Counted from the first letter of the stretch, positions 11,539 to 20,783 are shown. The stretch: DNA of 64,000 nt from Pseudomonas plecoglossicida NBRC 103162 = DSM 15088 (GCF_000730665.1 NZ_BBIV01000013.1:102598-166597), one strand, 5' to 3'. The notes: a model not told the origin generated them from the letters alone. Program-made: numbers and translations.

Positions 11539-12339
11539 ATGAGCACGAGAAAGACGCTGGCCCTGCTGCTGTATTTCTTCTTCCTGCTGGTGCCGATCTA
11601 CTGGTTGCTGAACATGTCGTTCAAGAGCAACACCGAGATCCTCGGCGGCCTGACCCTTTGGCCGCAGGCCTTCACCCTCGACAATTACCGGGTGATCTTC
11701 ACCGATCCCAGCTGGTACAACGGCTACCTCAACTCGCTGTACTACGTGTGTCTGAACACGCTCATCTCGCTGCTCGTCGCGCTGCCTGCGGCCTATGCCT
11801 TCTCACGCTACCGCTTCCTCGGTGACCGCCACCTGTTCTTCTGGTTGCTGACCAACCGCATGGCGCCGCCGGCGGTGTTCCTGCTGCCGTTCTTCCAGCT
11901 CTATTCTTCGATCGGCCTGTTCGACACGCACATTGCCGTGGCTCTTGCCCACTGCCTGTTCAACGTGCCGCTGGCGGTGTGGATCCTCGAAGGTTTCATG
12001 TCCGGCGTGCCCAAGGAAATCGACGAAACCGCCTACATCGACGGCTACAGCTTCCCGCGCTTCTTCGTCAAGATCTTCATACCGCTGATCGGCTCCGGCA
12101 TCGGTGTGACGGCGTTTTTCTGCTTCATGTTTTCCTGGGTCGAACTGCTGCTGGCGCGCACCCTGACGTCGGTCAATGCCAAGCCGATCGCGGCGGTGAT
12201 GACCCGTACCGTGTCCGCCTCAGGGATCGACTGGGGCGTGCTGGCGGCGGCCGGCGTGCTGACCATCCTGCCCGGCATGCTGGTGATCTGGTTCGTCCGC
12301 AATCATGTGGCCAAGGGCTTTGCCCTGGGCCGGGTGTAG
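11539..12339 (+). CDS. ABC importer permease 2, GlpQ-like
   Basis: A 266-residue inner-membrane permease of the MalG-like family. It has an N-terminal membrane segment (TLALLLYFFFLLVPIYWLL) and an EAA loop (ETAYIDGYSFPRFFVKIFIP), the coupling helix for an ATPase. The gene starts right after permease 1 and is followed 12 bp later by the small GlpU-like gene. With permease 1 it would form the heterodimeric transmembrane channel. Confidence 0.9.
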   Translation: MSTRKTLALLLYFFFLLVPIYWLLNMSFKSNTEILGGLTLWPQAFTLDNYRVIFTDPSWYNGYLNSLYYVCLNTLISLLVALPAAYAFSRYRFLGDRHLFFWLLTNRMAPPAVFLLPFFQLYSSIGLFDTHIAVALAHCLFNVPLAVWILEGFMSGVPKEIDETAYIDGYSFPRFFVKIFIPLIGSGIGVTAFFCFMFSWVELLLARTLTSVNAKPIAAVMTRTVSASGIDWGVLAAAGVLTILPGMLVIWFVRNHVAKGFALGRV

Positions 12340-12351
12340 GAGGGCAGGCGC

Positions 12352-12624
12352 ATGGAATGGATGGCCTGGACCCTGCCCACCGCACTGTTCTTCACCGCCA
12401 TTGGCGTGCTGCTGCTGTGCATGACCTTGTTCGAGCTGCGCCGCCCGTGCGTCGAGCGGCGCGGCTTCCTGCCGATCGTCACCAGCCGTGGCGACCGGTT
12501 GTTCATCGGCCTGCTGGTCAGCGCCTACCTGCACCTGCTGGTGGTAGGGCTGAGCGACTGGCCGTTGTGGGTGGCCTCGCTGCTGTCGCTGGGCTGGCTG
12601 GTGCTGGTGTTGCGCTGGGGCTGA
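12352..12624 (+). CDS. Small two-helix membrane protein, DUF2160 / GlpU-like
   Basis: A 90-residue protein with a first hydrophobic segment at about residues 5-27 and one or two more in the C-terminal half (LLVVGLSDWPLWVASLLSLG). Proteins of this type (DUF2160) accompany GlpS-like ABC importers; the Rhizobium member is GlpU. Its position between permease and binding-protein genes, with AGGAGGGCAGGCGC before the ATG, supports it being a real operon gene. Its role is not established; it may stabilise or modulate the permease. Confidence 0.8.
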   Translation: MEWMAWTLPTALFFTAIGVLLLCMTLFELRRPCVERRGFLPIVTSRGDRLFIGLLVSAYLHLLVVGLSDWPLWVASLLSLGWLVLVLRWG

Positions 12625-12662
12625 GCGACGGCTCCGGGGAATAACTCAATCGGGAGATCACA

Positions 12663-14402
12663 ATGTTCCAGAACAATCACAAACGGCGACATTTGACCCT
12701 GGCCGCCTGGCTGGTACTGGCCAGCGTGCAGGGCACGGCGTGGGCCGACCAGTATGAAGACGCGGCGAAAAAGTGGATAGGCAGCGAGTTCACGCCCTCC
12801 ACCCTGACGCCCGAGCAGCAGTTGGCCGAACTGCAGTGGTTCATCAAGGCTGCCGAGCCGTTTCGTGGCATGAAGATCAACGTGGTGTCGGAAACCATCA
12901 CCACTCATGAATATGAATCCAAGGTACTGGCCAAGGCCTTCAGCGAAATCACCGGCATCCAGCTGACCCACGACCTCCTGCAGGAAGGCGACGTGGTGGA
13001 GAAACTGCAGACGCAGATGCAGTCGGACAAGAATATCTACGATGGCTGGGTCAACGATTCCGATCTGATCGGCACCCATTTTCGCTATGGCAAGGTGGAA
13101 TCGATCACCGACCTGATGGCCAACGAAGGCAAGAACTACACCTCGCCGACCCTCGACCTGAAGGACTTCATCGGTCTGTCCTTTACCACCGCGCCGGACG
13201 GCAAGGTCTACCAGCTGCCCGACCAGCAGTTCGCCAACCTCTACTGGTTCCGCGCCGACTGGTTCGAGCGGCCGGAGCTCAAGGCCAAGTTCAAGGAAAA
13301 GTACGGTTACGAGCTGGGTGTGCCGGTGAACTGGTCTGCCTACGAGGATATCGCCAAGTTCTTCACCGAAGACGTCAAGGAAATCGACGGCAAGCGGGTG
13401 TACGGCCACATGGACTACGGCAAGAAGGACCCCTCGCTGGGCTGGCGCTTCACCGATGCCTGGTTCTCCATGGCCGGTGGTGGCGACAAGGGCTTGCCCA
13501 ACGGCTTGCCGGTGGATGAATGGGGGATTCGCGTGGAAGATTGCCACCCGGTCGGCTCCAGTGTGACTCGCGGCGGCGATACCAATGGCCCTGCGGCGGT
13601 CTATGCGACGCAGAAGTACGTCGACTGGATGCGCGCCTACGCGCCCAAGGAAGCCCAGGGCATGACCTTCTCCGAGGCCGGACCGGTGCCGGCCCAGGGC
13701 AACATCGCCCAGCAGATCTTCTGGTACACCGCCTTTACCGCCGACATGACCAAGCCGGGACTGCCGGTGGTCAATGCCGACGGCACGCCGAAGTGGCGCA
13801 TGGCGCCCTCGCCGAAGGGGCCGTACTGGGAGGAGGGGATGAAGCTGGGCTACCAGGACACCGGGTCCTGGACCTTCTTCAAGTCGACGCCGGAAAAGCA
13901 GCGCCTGGCCGCGTGGCTGTACGCGCAGTTCGTGACCTCCAAGACCGTATCGCTGAAGAAGACCATCGTCGGCCTGACGCCGATTCGCGAATCTGACATC
14001 AACTCCCAGGCCATGACCGACCTGGCGCCCAAGCTCGGCGGGCTGGTGGAGTTCTACCGCAGCCCGGCGCGGGTGCAATGGACGCCGACCGGCACCAACG
14101 TGCCGGACTACCCGCGCCTGGCGCAGTTGTGGTGGAGCCATATCGCCGAAGTGGCCAGTGGCGAGAAGACCCCGCAGGAGGCGCTGGACGGCCTGGCGCG
14201 TGACCAGGACAAGATGATGGAGCGGCTGCAGCGCTCCAATGCCCAGGCCACCTGTGCGCCGAAGCTCAATCCGGAGAAGGACGCCCAGTACTGGTTCGAC
14301 CAGCCCGGGGCACCGAAGCCGAAGTTGGCGAACGAGAAACCCAAGGGCGAGACCGTCAGCTACGACCAGCTGCTGAAGTCGTGGGAGGCGGCGCGCAAGT
14401 GA
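12663..14402 (+). CDS. ABC importer periplasmic binding protein, GlpV-like
   Basis: A 579-residue extracellular solute-binding protein. The signal peptide has KRRH, a hydrophobic core (LTLAAWLVLASVQG) and a likely cut after AWA at residue 28. The mature part is a large two-lobe carbohydrate-type binding protein, longer than typical sugar-binding proteins, as in the GlpV group. GGGAG precedes the ATG. It is the last gene of the operon 8484-14402; a REP pair follows. The ligand cannot be read from the sequence; glycerol or a related polyol is suggested by the GlpSTPQUV-like gene set. Confidence 0.9.
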   Translation: MFQNNHKRRHLTLAAWLVLASVQGTAWADQYEDAAKKWIGSEFTPSTLTPEQQLAELQWFIKAAEPFRGMKINVVSETITTHEYESKVLAKAFSEITGIQLTHDLLQEGDVVEKLQTQMQSDKNIYDGWVNDSDLIGTHFRYGKVESITDLMANEGKNYTSPTLDLKDFIGLSFTTAPDGKVYQLPDQQFANLYWFRADWFERPELKAKFKEKYGYELGVPVNWSAYEDIAKFFTEDVKEIDGKRVYGHMDYGKKDPSLGWRFTDAWFSMAGGGDKGLPNGLPVDEWGIRVEDCHPVGSSVTRGGDTNGPAAVYATQKYVDWMRAYAPKEAQGMTFSEAGPVPAQGNIAQQIFWYTAFTADMTKPGLPVVNADGTPKWRMAPSPKGPYWEEGMKLGYQDTGSWTFFKSTPEKQRLAAWLYAQFVTSKTVSLKKTIVGLTPIRESDINSQAMTDLAPKLGGLVEFYRSPARVQWTPTGTNVPDYPRLAQLWWSHIAEVASGEKTPQEALDGLARDQDKMMERLQRSNAQATCAPKLNPEKDAQYWFDQPGAPKPKLANEKPKGETVSYDQLLKSWEAARK

Positions 14403-14420
14403 TTGACTAGAGACCGAGGT

Positions 14421-14498
14421 GGCCCCATCGCCGGCAAGCCGGCTCCACAGGGAATTGCATCCCCCTTGTGTGGGAGCTGGCTTGCCAGCGATAGGGCC
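14421..14498. repeat. REP pair (BIME), GCCGGCAAGCCGGCTCC class
   Basis: Two inverted copies of the GCCGGCAAGCC / GGCTTGCCAGC palindrome, bounded by GGCCCCATCG and CGATAGGGCC. They lie between the convergent binding-protein and folD genes. Confidence 0.85.
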
Positions 14499-14525
14499 AG
14501 TACAGCCACAAAAAAAATCACAGGC

Positions 14526-14558
14526 AAAAAAAACGGCACCTGCCAGAGGTGCCGTTTT
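14526..14558 (-). terminator. Rho-independent terminator of folD
   Basis: A 12-bp perfect stem (AAAACGGCACCT / AGGTGCCGTTTT) with a 5-base loop. On the minus strand it is followed by a run of eight U, 15 bases after the folD stop. Confidence 0.85.
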
Positions 14559-14572
14559 CATATCACGCAATC

Positions 14573-15427
14573 TTACTTGTGCAGCTCTTCTGCCGCATAC
14601 AGCGTGTTCTCCAGCAGGCAGGCGCGGGTCATCGGCCCGACGCCACCCGGCACCGGCGTGATCCAGCCAGCGCGGGGCAGGGCGGTCTCGTAGACCACGT
14701 CGCCGACCAGCTTGCCGTCGTCCTGGCGGTTGATGCCGACGTCGATGACGATGGCACCTTCCTTGATCCACTCACCCTTGACCAGCCCCGGCTTGCCGGC
14801 AGCCACGACCACCAGGTCGGCGCGGCCGACGTGGCCCGGCAGGTCCTTGGTGAAGCGGTGGCAGACGGTGACGGTGCAACCGGCCAGCAGCAGCTCCATG
14901 GCCATCGGCCGGCCAACGATGTTGGAGGCGCCGACGATCACCGCATTCATGCCGTACAGGTCCTGACCGGTGCTTTCCAGCAGGGTCATGATGCCTTTCG
15001 GGGTGCATGGGCGCAGCAGCGGGATACGCTGGGCCAGGCGGCCGATGTTGTAGGGGTGGAAGCCGTCGACGTCCTTGTCCGGGCGGATACGCTCGAGCAG
15101 CAGCGAGGCGTCCAGGTGTGCCGGCAGCGGCAGCTGCAGCAGGATGCCATCGACGGCCGGGTCGTCGTTGAGGCGGTCGATCAGCTCGGTCAGGGCTTGC
15201 TGCGTGGTATCGCTGGGCAGGTCGAAGGCTTGCGAAATGAAGCCGACCTCTTCGCAGTCCTTGCGCTTGTGCGAGACATAGACTTGGGAGGCAGGGTCGG
15301 TGCCGACCAGGATCACCGCCAGGCCCGGCGTGCGCAGGCCTTGCTGGCGACGCTCCTCGACACGTTGAGCGATCTCTTTGCGCAGGTTGGCGGCGATCGC
15401 CTTGCCATCGATTAGGTGTGCAGTCAT
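14573..15427 (-). CDS. folD: FolD, methylenetetrahydrofolate dehydrogenase / cyclohydrolase
   Basis: A 284-residue bifunctional enzyme that interconverts 5,10-methylene- and 10-formyl-tetrahydrofolate with NADP in the cytoplasm. Visible signatures are the catalytic stretch [15 protein letters not shown] (YxxxK motif), [23 protein letters not shown] for NADP, and [17 protein letters not shown] near the end. The open frame continues upstream to 15610, but the ATG at 15427 ([11 protein letters not shown]) gives the normal family length. It is transcribed away from the tRNA cluster. Confidence 0.96.
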   Translation of the reverse strand: MTAHLIDGKAIAANLRKEIAQRVEERRQQGLRTPGLAVILVGTDPASQVYVSHKRKDCEEVGFISQAFDLPSDTTQQALTELIDRLNDDPAVDGILLQLPLPAHLDASLLLERIRPDKDVDGFHPYNIGRLAQRIPLLRPCTPKGIMTLLESTGQDLYGMNAVIVGASNIVGRPMAMELLLAGCTVTVCHRFTKDLPGHVGRADLVVVAAGKPGLVKGEWIKEGAIVIDVGINRQDDGKLVGDVVYETALPRAGWITPVPGGVGPMTRACLLENTLYAAEELHK

Positions 15428-15561
15428 AGACGCGTGATTAACCATCGAGAAAGGAACAATAAAGAGGGCGTATTCTCGCACGACACAGCCCGAGGGCAAA
15501 GGCGGGTGGTCGGGCAAATTCCCTAACCCCTTAAATAATTTAAATTTTTTTGAGAAAGGTG

Positions 15562-15590
15562 TTGACGCTCTAGCCGCTCGTCTATAAGAT
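15562..15590 (+). promoter_or_regulatory. Sigma-70 promoter of the tRNA cluster
   Basis: TTGACG (15562-15567) is followed by TATAAG (15583-15588, 15-bp spacer) or TAAGAT (15585-15590, 17-bp spacer). A GC-rich stretch (GCCGC) follows, as at stringently controlled tRNA promoters. It lies about 95 bp before tRNA-Arg. Confidence 0.6.
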
Positions 15591-15682
15591 TCGCCGCACT
15601 TGTCGGGCACAGCCTAGCACTGGTTGGCTTGGTCGGGCAGAATGAGTGGTTCAACGCTCGTTCGGTTAGGCTTTAAGCTTAT

Positions 15683-15759
15683 GCGCCCGTAGCTCAGCTG
15701 GATAGAGCATCCGCCTTCTAAGCGGATGGTCGCAGGTTCGAGTCCTGCCGGGTGCGCCA
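15683..15759 (+). tRNA. tRNA-Arg (TCT)
   Basis: A 77-base cloverleaf with encoded CCA. The anticodon loop is CTTCTAA (anticodon TCT, reads AGA) between TCCGC and GCGGA. The T-loop is GGTTCGAGTCC. Confidence 0.97.
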
Positions 15760-15801
15760 TTAGGCAGCTTGGGCAAGCAAGTAAGGCTGTATAGCGATAT
15801 G

Positions 15802-15877
15802 GTGGGCGTAGCTCAGTTGGTAGAGCGCTGGATTGTGATTCCAGTTGTCGTGGGTTCGATTCCCATCGTCCACCCCA
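15802..15877 (+). tRNA. tRNA-His (GTG), copy 1
   Basis: A 76-base cloverleaf with encoded CCA. The anticodon is GTG in loop TTGTGAT. The extra base G-1 at 15801 can pair with the discriminator C, as needed for histidine tRNA. It is identical in sequence to copy 2 at 16062. Confidence 0.97.
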
Positions 15878-15887
15878 TATTCTTCAG

Positions 15888-15922
15888 AGGCGCCTTGATT
15901 GCAGATCTGGCGCCTTTGTTTT
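15888..15922 (+). terminator. Terminator-like hairpin between tRNA-His 1 and tRNA-Leu 1
   Basis: AGGCGCC and GGCGCCT form a 7-bp stem with a 14-base loop, followed by TTTGTTTT. It may act as a partial terminator or processing signal. A better-paired version sits in the second unit. Confidence 0.5.
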
Positions 15923-15931
15923 AAGCGCTAC

Positions 15932-16016
15932 GCGGACGTGGTGAAATTGGTAGACACACTGGATTTAGGTTCCAGCGGCGCAAGCTGTAAGAGTTCGAGT
16001 CTCTTCGTCCGCACCA
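15932..16016 (+). tRNA. tRNA-Leu (TAG), copy 1
   Basis: An 85-base class II cloverleaf with long variable arm and encoded CCA. The anticodon loop is TTTAGGT (anticodon TAG) between CTGGA and TCCAG. Confidence 0.97.
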
Positions 16017-16061
16017 TGCTTCTGTAAGGACAATGCCGCAACATCGCAAGACCGATATATG

Positions 16062-16137
16062 GTGGGCGTAGCTCAGTTGGTAGAGCGCTGGATTGTGATT
16101 CCAGTTGTCGTGGGTTCGATTCCCATCGTCCACCCCA
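16062..16137 (+). tRNA. tRNA-His (GTG), copy 2
   Basis: Second copy of the histidine tRNA, identical over its whole length to copy 1, with G-1 at 16061 and encoded CCA. Confidence 0.97.
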
Positions 16138-16147
16138 TATTTTTCGA

Positions 16148-16185
16148 AGGCGCCTTGATTGTATAATCAGGCGCCTTTGTTTTTT
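16148..16185 (+). terminator. Terminator-like hairpin between tRNA-His 2 and tRNA-Leu 2
   Basis: AGGCGCC/GGCGCCT (7 bp), a one-base bulge and TGATT/AATCA (5 bp) close a GTAT loop. A T-rich tail (TTTGTTTTTT) follows. It is more complete than the matching hairpin in the first His-Leu unit. Confidence 0.55.
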
Positions 16186-16194
16186 CTGCTTTGT

Positions 16195-16279
16195 GCGGAC
16201 GTGGTGAAATTGGTAGACACACTGGATTTAGGTTCCAGCGGCGCAAGCTGTAAGAGTTCGAGTCTCTTCGTCCGCACCA
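16195..16279 (+). tRNA. tRNA-Leu (TAG), copy 2
   Basis: Second copy of the leucine tRNA, identical to copy 1 across 85 bases, with anticodon TAG and encoded CCA. Confidence 0.97.
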
Positions 16280-16289
16280 TGATTATCTG

Positions 16290-16316
16290 AAAAAGCCGCT
16301 GATTGCGGCTTTTTTG
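16290..16316 (+). terminator. Terminator of the tRNA cluster
   Basis: AAAAGCCGC and GCGGCTTTTT form a stem around a TGATT loop with a T-rich tail, ten bases after the last tRNA. Confidence 0.85.
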
Positions 16317-16372
16317 GTTTTTGTGGTGGGTGATTGCCGGGTGCCTGCCTTGGGAGTAATGGTGTTGCGCAA

Positions 16373-16620
16373 ATCGAGCGCCGCCCGCGCGGCGCATCGC
16401 GGGCAAGCCCGCTCCTACATTTGTTGCAACGTGCCACGGTCTGTCAGGCCATGGTTGTCCGCCTTTTGTGCTCGACGAGGTATCGCGCCGGTCCCCTGCG
16501 CCAACCCAAAAATCGCGTCATGCCACCAAGGCTGGCAACCATGGCCTATCAGACATAGGCACGTTGCAACAAATGTAGGAGCGGGCTTGCCCGCGATGCG
16601 CCGCGCGGGCGGCGCTCGAT
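16373..16620. repeat. Long inverted repeat with 63-bp perfect arms containing REP sequences
   Basis: Arm 16373-16435 is the exact reverse complement of arm 16558-16620. Pairing continues inward imperfectly for about 22 more bases (17 of 22; CAACCATGGCCT matches). Each arm contains a REP core (CGCGGGCAAGCCCGCTCCTACA). The centre (about 16458-16535) has no recognisable gene. The element fills most of the gene-free stretch 16280-16770. The rest of that stretch shows only a run of ten C (16674-16683 area) and the leader of the next gene. Confidence 0.9.
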
Positions 16621-16770
16621 CTTGAGATCGCCACAAAGCCTCCGGCCGCTCACTTCGCAACCATCACGCGGTCCCCCCCCCTTGTAATCCTCTGGTGGCA
16701 CCCCAATAAAAGCTGATAGATTTCAGCCGGTTGAAACCCCGGCCCGTTAGGTCGGTAGAGGAATTGCCCC

Positions 16771-17070
16771 ATGATTGCCAAAGAAGCCCGCCAGGCCCTG
16801 GCGCTGCAGCGTTTCGCCGAGGCGAACCCGCAACTGCTCGAAGAAATCCGTGAGCTGGATGCGCGTGAGCAGGCCCAGCAGATCGAGTGGGCATTCGAGG
16901 ATGCAGCCGATGAGCAGGGCATCGAGCCCTGGGAGCTTGCGCTGCAGCTGATCGCCGAAAGCCCTGAGCAGCTCCAGGCGATGCGCCTGGAAACCCATCG
17001 CGAAGTGGCCGAGGCCCTGGGCATGGAGTGGGAAGAGTACTGCCAGTTCAATGAAATCGACCCTGAATAA
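16771..17070 (+). CDS. Small acidic conserved protein (DUF6388-like)
   Basis: A 99-residue, strongly acidic, mostly helical protein (MIAKEARQALALQRFAEANP, then LEEIRELDAREQAQQIEWAF). It has no signal peptide, membrane segment or catalytic motif. GAGGAATTGCCCC before the ATG gives a good ribosome site. It resembles a small protein family found in Pseudomonas and catalogued, as far as I recall, as DUF6388. No function can be assigned. Confidence 0.75.
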   Translation: MIAKEARQALALQRFAEANPQLLEEIRELDAREQAQQIEWAFEDAADEQGIEPWELALQLIAESPEQLQAMRLETHREVAEALGMEWEEYCQFNEIDPE

Positions 17071-17224
17071 GGGCGTTTTCCAGGGCTGCGGTTGTTTGAC
17101 AAGTTATTTCGGCTGCGCGTCGCCAAGGCGCTGCGCGGCGCACTTATATAAAGAGGCCCGGCGGCACGCCGTGCGGGTCTTTGAAGCTAATCGACCGGCG
17201 TAGTTTCCCGTCGTCCCGGGTGGG

Positions 17225-17253
17225 GTGACTTCTGCTGCGTGACTCACTAGAAT
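17225..17253 (+). promoter_or_regulatory. Possible sigma-70 promoter of tig
   Basis: GTGACT (17225-17230), a 17-bp spacer, then TAGAAT (17248-17253), 62 bp before the tig start. It is the only well-spaced pair seen in the gap 17071-17315. Confidence 0.4.
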
Positions 17254-17315
17254 GCTTGCCCTTGATTCTGGAGTCGGGCTATCGCCGGCTAACGTCTGTG
17301 CAACGAGGAATATCC

Positions 17316-18629
17316 ATGCAAGTTTCTGTTGAAAACACTTCCGCTCTCGAGCGCCGCATGACCATCGCCGTTCCGGCCGAGCGCGTCGAGAACGAAGTCA
17401 ACAAGCGTCTGCAGCAGACTGCCAAGCGCGCCAAGGTCGCGGGCTTCCGCCCGGGCAAGGTGCCGATGAGCGTGATCCGCCAGCGTTTCGAAGCCGATGC
17501 CCGTCAGGAAGCCTTCGGTGACCTGGTCCAGGCTTCCTTCTACGAAGCCATCGTCGAGCAGAAGCTGAACCCGGCTGGCGCTCCGGCTGTCGAGCCGAAG
17601 TCCTTCGAAAAGGGCAAGGATCTGGAATTCGTCGCCGTCTTCGAAGTGTTCCCTGAGTTCACCGTTGCCGGCCTGGAGTCGATCAATGTCGAGCGCCTGA
17701 GCGCCGAAGTGGCCGATGCCGACCTGGACAACATGCTGGAAGTGCTGCGCAAGCAGAACGTGCGCTTCGAGGCCGTCGAGCGTGCCGCCGAGAAAGACGA
17801 CCAGGTCAACATCGACTTCGTCGGCAAGATCGACGGCGAAGCCTTCGCCGGCGGTTCGGCCCAGGGCACCCAGCTGGTTCTGGGCTCCGGCCGCATGATC
17901 CCGGGCTTCGAAGATGGCCTGGTTGGCGCCAAGGCGGGCGAAGAGCGCGTTGTCAACGTGACCTTCCCTGAGGACTACCAGAACCTGGATCTGGCCGGCA
18001 AGGCCGCCGAGTTCACCATCACCGTCAATAGCGTATCGGCGCCTCAGCTGCCAGAACTGAACGAAGAGTTCTTCGCCCAGTTCGGCATCAAGGAATCGAC
18101 CCTGGAAGGCTTCCGCACCGAAGTTCGCAAGAACATGGAGCGTGAACTGCGTCAGGCGATCAAGACCAAGGTCAAGAACCAGGTCATGGACGGTCTGCTG
18201 GCCGCCAACCCGATCGAAGTGCCGAAAGCCCTGCTGGAAAACGAAGTCAACCGTCTGCGCGTGCAGGCTGTTCAGCAGTTCGGTGGCAACATCAAGCCTG
18301 AGCAACTGCCGGCCGAGCTGTTCGAAGAGCAAGCCAAGCGCCGAGTGGTGCTGGGCCTGATCGTCGCCGAAGTGGTCAAGCAGTTCGAACTGAAGCCGGA
18401 CGACGCCAAGGTTCGCGAGATGATCGAGGAAATGGCTTCGGCTTACCAGGAGCCTGAGCAGGTCATCGCCTGGTACTACAAGAACGACCAGCAGCTGAAC
18501 GAAGTTCGTTCGGTTGTGCTGGAAGAGCAAGTTGTAGATACTGTTCTGCAGAAAGCGACTGTGACCGACAAGTCGGTCTCGTACGAAGATGCCGTAAAAC
18601 CAGCACAGGCACCTGCCGAAGCTGAGTAA
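17316..18629 (+). CDS. tig: Trigger factor
   Basis: A 437-residue ribosome-bound chaperone and peptidyl-prolyl isomerase that meets nascent chains at the exit tunnel. Residues 1-110 are the ribosome-binding domain with the GFRPGKVP signature. About 150-245 is the FKBP-type domain ([32 protein letters not shown]). The rest is the helical chaperone domain. The start at 17316 follows CGAGGAATATCC and gives family length; the frame is open from 17256. clpP and clpX follow on the same strand. Confidence 0.97.
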   Translation: MQVSVENTSALERRMTIAVPAERVENEVNKRLQQTAKRAKVAGFRPGKVPMSVIRQRFEADARQEAFGDLVQASFYEAIVEQKLNPAGAPAVEPKSFEKGKDLEFVAVFEVFPEFTVAGLESINVERLSAEVADADLDNMLEVLRKQNVRFEAVERAAEKDDQVNIDFVGKIDGEAFAGGSAQGTQLVLGSGRMIPGFEDGLVGAKAGEERVVNVTFPEDYQNLDLAGKAAEFTITVNSVSAPQLPELNEEFFAQFGIKESTLEGFRTEVRKNMERELRQAIKTKVKNQVMDGLLAANPIEVPKALLENEVNRLRVQAVQQFGGNIKPEQLPAELFEEQAKRRVVLGLIVAEVVKQFELKPDDAKVREMIEEMASAYQEPEQVIAWYYKNDQQLNEVRSVVLEEQVVDTVLQKATVTDKSVSYEDAVKPAQAPAEAE

Positions 18630-18654
18630 TACGTTTTCTCTCGTAGGAAACCCC

Positions 18655-18682
18655 CACAAGCCAGCCTTCGCGCTGGCTTGTG
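18655..18682 (+). terminator. Hairpin after tig
   Basis: CACAAGCCAGC pairs with GCTGGCTTGTG around a short loop. No T tract follows, so it may attenuate, or stabilise the tig 3' end, rather than fully terminate before clpP. Confidence 0.5.
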
Positions 18683-18721
18683 CGTATTCAAGCCATGACT
18701 ATTTGGGAGTGAGCGCAGGAC

Positions 18722-19363
18722 ATGTCCCGCAATTCTTATATTCAGCAGAGCTCTGACATCCAGGCCGCAGGCGGCCTGGTCCCGATGGTTATCGAGCAGT
18801 CCGCCCGTGGCGAACGTGCCTACGACATCTACTCGCGCCTGTTGAAGGAGCGAGTGATCTTCCTGGTTGGCCCGGTAGAGGACTACATGGCCAACCTGGT
18901 AGTGGCGCAGCTGCTGTTCCTTGAAGCGGAAAACCCGGACAAGGACATCCATCTGTACATCAACTCCCCAGGCGGTTCGGTGACTGCTGGCATGTCGATC
19001 TACGACACCATGCAGTTCATCAAGCCAGACGTCTCGACCATCTGCATCGGCCAGGCCTGCAGCATGGGCGCCTTCCTCTTGGCCGCAGGTGCCAAGGGCA
19101 AGCGTCACTGCCTGCCGAACTCGCGCGTGATGATCCACCAGCCGCTGGGCGGCTTCCAGGGTCAGGCCACCGATATCGAGATCCACGCTCAGGAAATCCT
19201 CAATATCAAGGCGCGCCTGAACGAGCTGCTGGCCTACCACACCGGCCAGGACCTCGAGACCATCAAGCGCGACACCGAGCGTGACAACTTCATGAGCGCC
19301 TCGCGCGCGGCCGAGTACGGCCTGATCGACTCGGTATACGACAAGCGGCAACTGGCCTCCTGA
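18722..19363 (+). CDS. clpP: ClpP, ATP-dependent protease proteolytic subunit
   Basis: A 213-residue serine protease that forms the tetradecameric chamber fed by ClpX or ClpA in the cytoplasm. The catalytic triad is visible: Ser114 in GQACSMGAF, His139 in MIHQPLGG and Asp188 in DTERDNF. The first 14 or so residues are the propeptide usually removed by self-cleavage. clpX follows 108 bp downstream on the same strand, its normal partner arrangement. Confidence 0.98.
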   Translation: MSRNSYIQQSSDIQAAGGLVPMVIEQSARGERAYDIYSRLLKERVIFLVGPVEDYMANLVVAQLLFLEAENPDKDIHLYINSPGGSVTAGMSIYDTMQFIKPDVSTICIGQACSMGAFLLAAGAKGKRHCLPNSRVMIHQPLGGFQGQATDIEIHAQEILNIKARLNELLAYHTGQDLETIKRDTERDNFMSASRAAEYGLIDSVYDKRQLAS

Positions 19364-19471
19364 ACCCAGGAGCCAGAGCAGGTAGGTGTCGAAAGCGCCT
19401 ACCTGCGGACTTGAAAAAGCCCGCAATTGCCTTCATCTTGTGTTGCAAGCCTACCGGATTGGATCGATCGA

Positions 19472-20755
19472 ATGACTGACACCCGTAACGGCGAGGACAG
19501 CGGCAAATTGCTTTATTGCTCCTTCTGCGGCAAAAGCCAGCACGAAGTGCGCAAACTGATTGCCGGGCCCTCGGTATTTATCTGCGACGAGTGCGTCGAC
19601 CTGTGCAATGACATCATCCGTGAGGAGGTGCAGGAAGCCCAGGCCGAGAGCAGCGCGCACAAATTGCCTTCGCCGAAAGAAATCAGCGGCATCCTAGACC
19701 AGTACGTGATTGGTCAGGAGCGCGCGAAGAAGGTGCTGGCGGTAGCGGTGTACAACCACTACAAGCGCCTGAACCAGCGTGACAAGAAGGGCGACGAAGT
19801 CGAGCTCGGCAAGAGCAACATCCTGCTCATCGGGCCGACCGGCTCGGGCAAGACCCTGCTCGCCGAAACCCTTGCACGTCTGCTGAACGTACCGTTCACC
19901 ATTGCCGACGCCACCACCCTGACCGAAGCCGGTTATGTGGGTGAGGACGTCGAGAACATCATTCAGAAATTGCTGCAAAAGTGCGACTACGACGTGGAAA
20001 AGGCCCAGATGGGCATTGTCTACATCGACGAGATCGACAAGATCTCGCGCAAGTCGGACAACCCGTCCATCACCCGCGACGTTTCGGGTGAAGGCGTGCA
20101 GCAGGCGTTGCTGAAGCTGATCGAAGGCACCGTGGCTTCCGTGCCGCCGCAGGGTGGTCGCAAGCACCCGCAACAGGAATTCCTGCAGGTCGATACCCGC
20201 AATATCCTGTTCATCTGCGGTGGCGCCTTCTCGGGCCTGGAAAAGGTCATCCAGAACCGCTCCACCAAAGGTGGCATCGGTTTTGGCGCCGAAGTGCGCA
20301 GCAAGGAAGAAGGCAAGAAGGTTGGCGAATCGCTGCGTGAAGTCGAACCGGACGATCTGGTCAAGTTTGGCCTGATCCCGGAATTCGTCGGCCGTCTGCC
20401 GGTGCTGGCGACCCTCGACGAGCTCGACGAGGCTGCATTGATGCAGATCCTCACCGAGCCGAAGAACGCCCTGACCAAGCAGTACGCCAAGCTGTTCGAG
20501 ATGGAAAGCGTGGACCTCGAGTTCCGCACCGACGCCCTCAAGGCCGTCGCCCGCAAAGCCCTGGAGCGCAAGACTGGCGCCCGTGGCCTGCGTTCGATCC
20601 TCGAAGGCGTGCTGCTCGACACCATGTACGAGATTCCTTCGCAGAAGGATGTCAGCAAGGTGGTGATCGACGAGAGCGTCATCGAAGGCACTTCGCAGCC
20701 GCTGATGATCTACGAGAACAGCGAACCGCAAGCCAAGGCCGCCCCCGACGCCTGA
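19472..20755 (+). CDS. clpX: ClpX, ATPase subunit of ClpXP
   Basis: A 427-residue AAA+ unfoldase that recognises tagged proteins and threads them into ClpP. The N-terminal zinc domain has CSFCGK and CDECVDLC. Walker A is GPTGSGKT, Walker B is [10 protein letters not shown], and the family-specific IGF loop that docks to ClpP is visible as GGIGFGAEV. The frame opens at 19427, but [11 protein letters not shown] at 19472 is the family start. Confidence 0.98.
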   Translation: MTDTRNGEDSGKLLYCSFCGKSQHEVRKLIAGPSVFICDECVDLCNDIIREEVQEAQAESSAHKLPSPKEISGILDQYVIGQERAKKVLAVAVYNHYKRLNQRDKKGDEVELGKSNILLIGPTGSGKTLLAETLARLLNVPFTIADATTLTEAGYVGEDVENIIQKLLQKCDYDVEKAQMGIVYIDEIDKISRKSDNPSITRDVSGEGVQQALLKLIEGTVASVPPQGGRKHPQQEFLQVDTRNILFICGGAFSGLEKVIQNRSTKGGIGFGAEVRSKEEGKKVGESLREVEPDDLVKFGLIPEFVGRLPVLATLDELDEAALMQILTEPKNALTKQYAKLFEMESVDLEFRTDALKAVARKALERKTGARGLRSILEGVLLDTMYEIPSQKDVSKVVIDESVIEGTSQPLMIYENSEPQAKAAPDA

Positions 20756-20783
20756 TTCAGGTCATTGTCGGTTGCGGGTAGCA

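Noticed and set aside
15683..16770. Genomic island inserted at the tRNA cluster
   Set aside because: No integrase, no direct repeat of a tRNA 3' end and no foreign genes are seen; the flanking gene order is the normal Pseudomonas one.
17096..17101. TTGACA as the tig -35 element
   Set aside because: No -10-like hexamer lies 15-19 bp downstream; the pair at 17225-17253 is better spaced.
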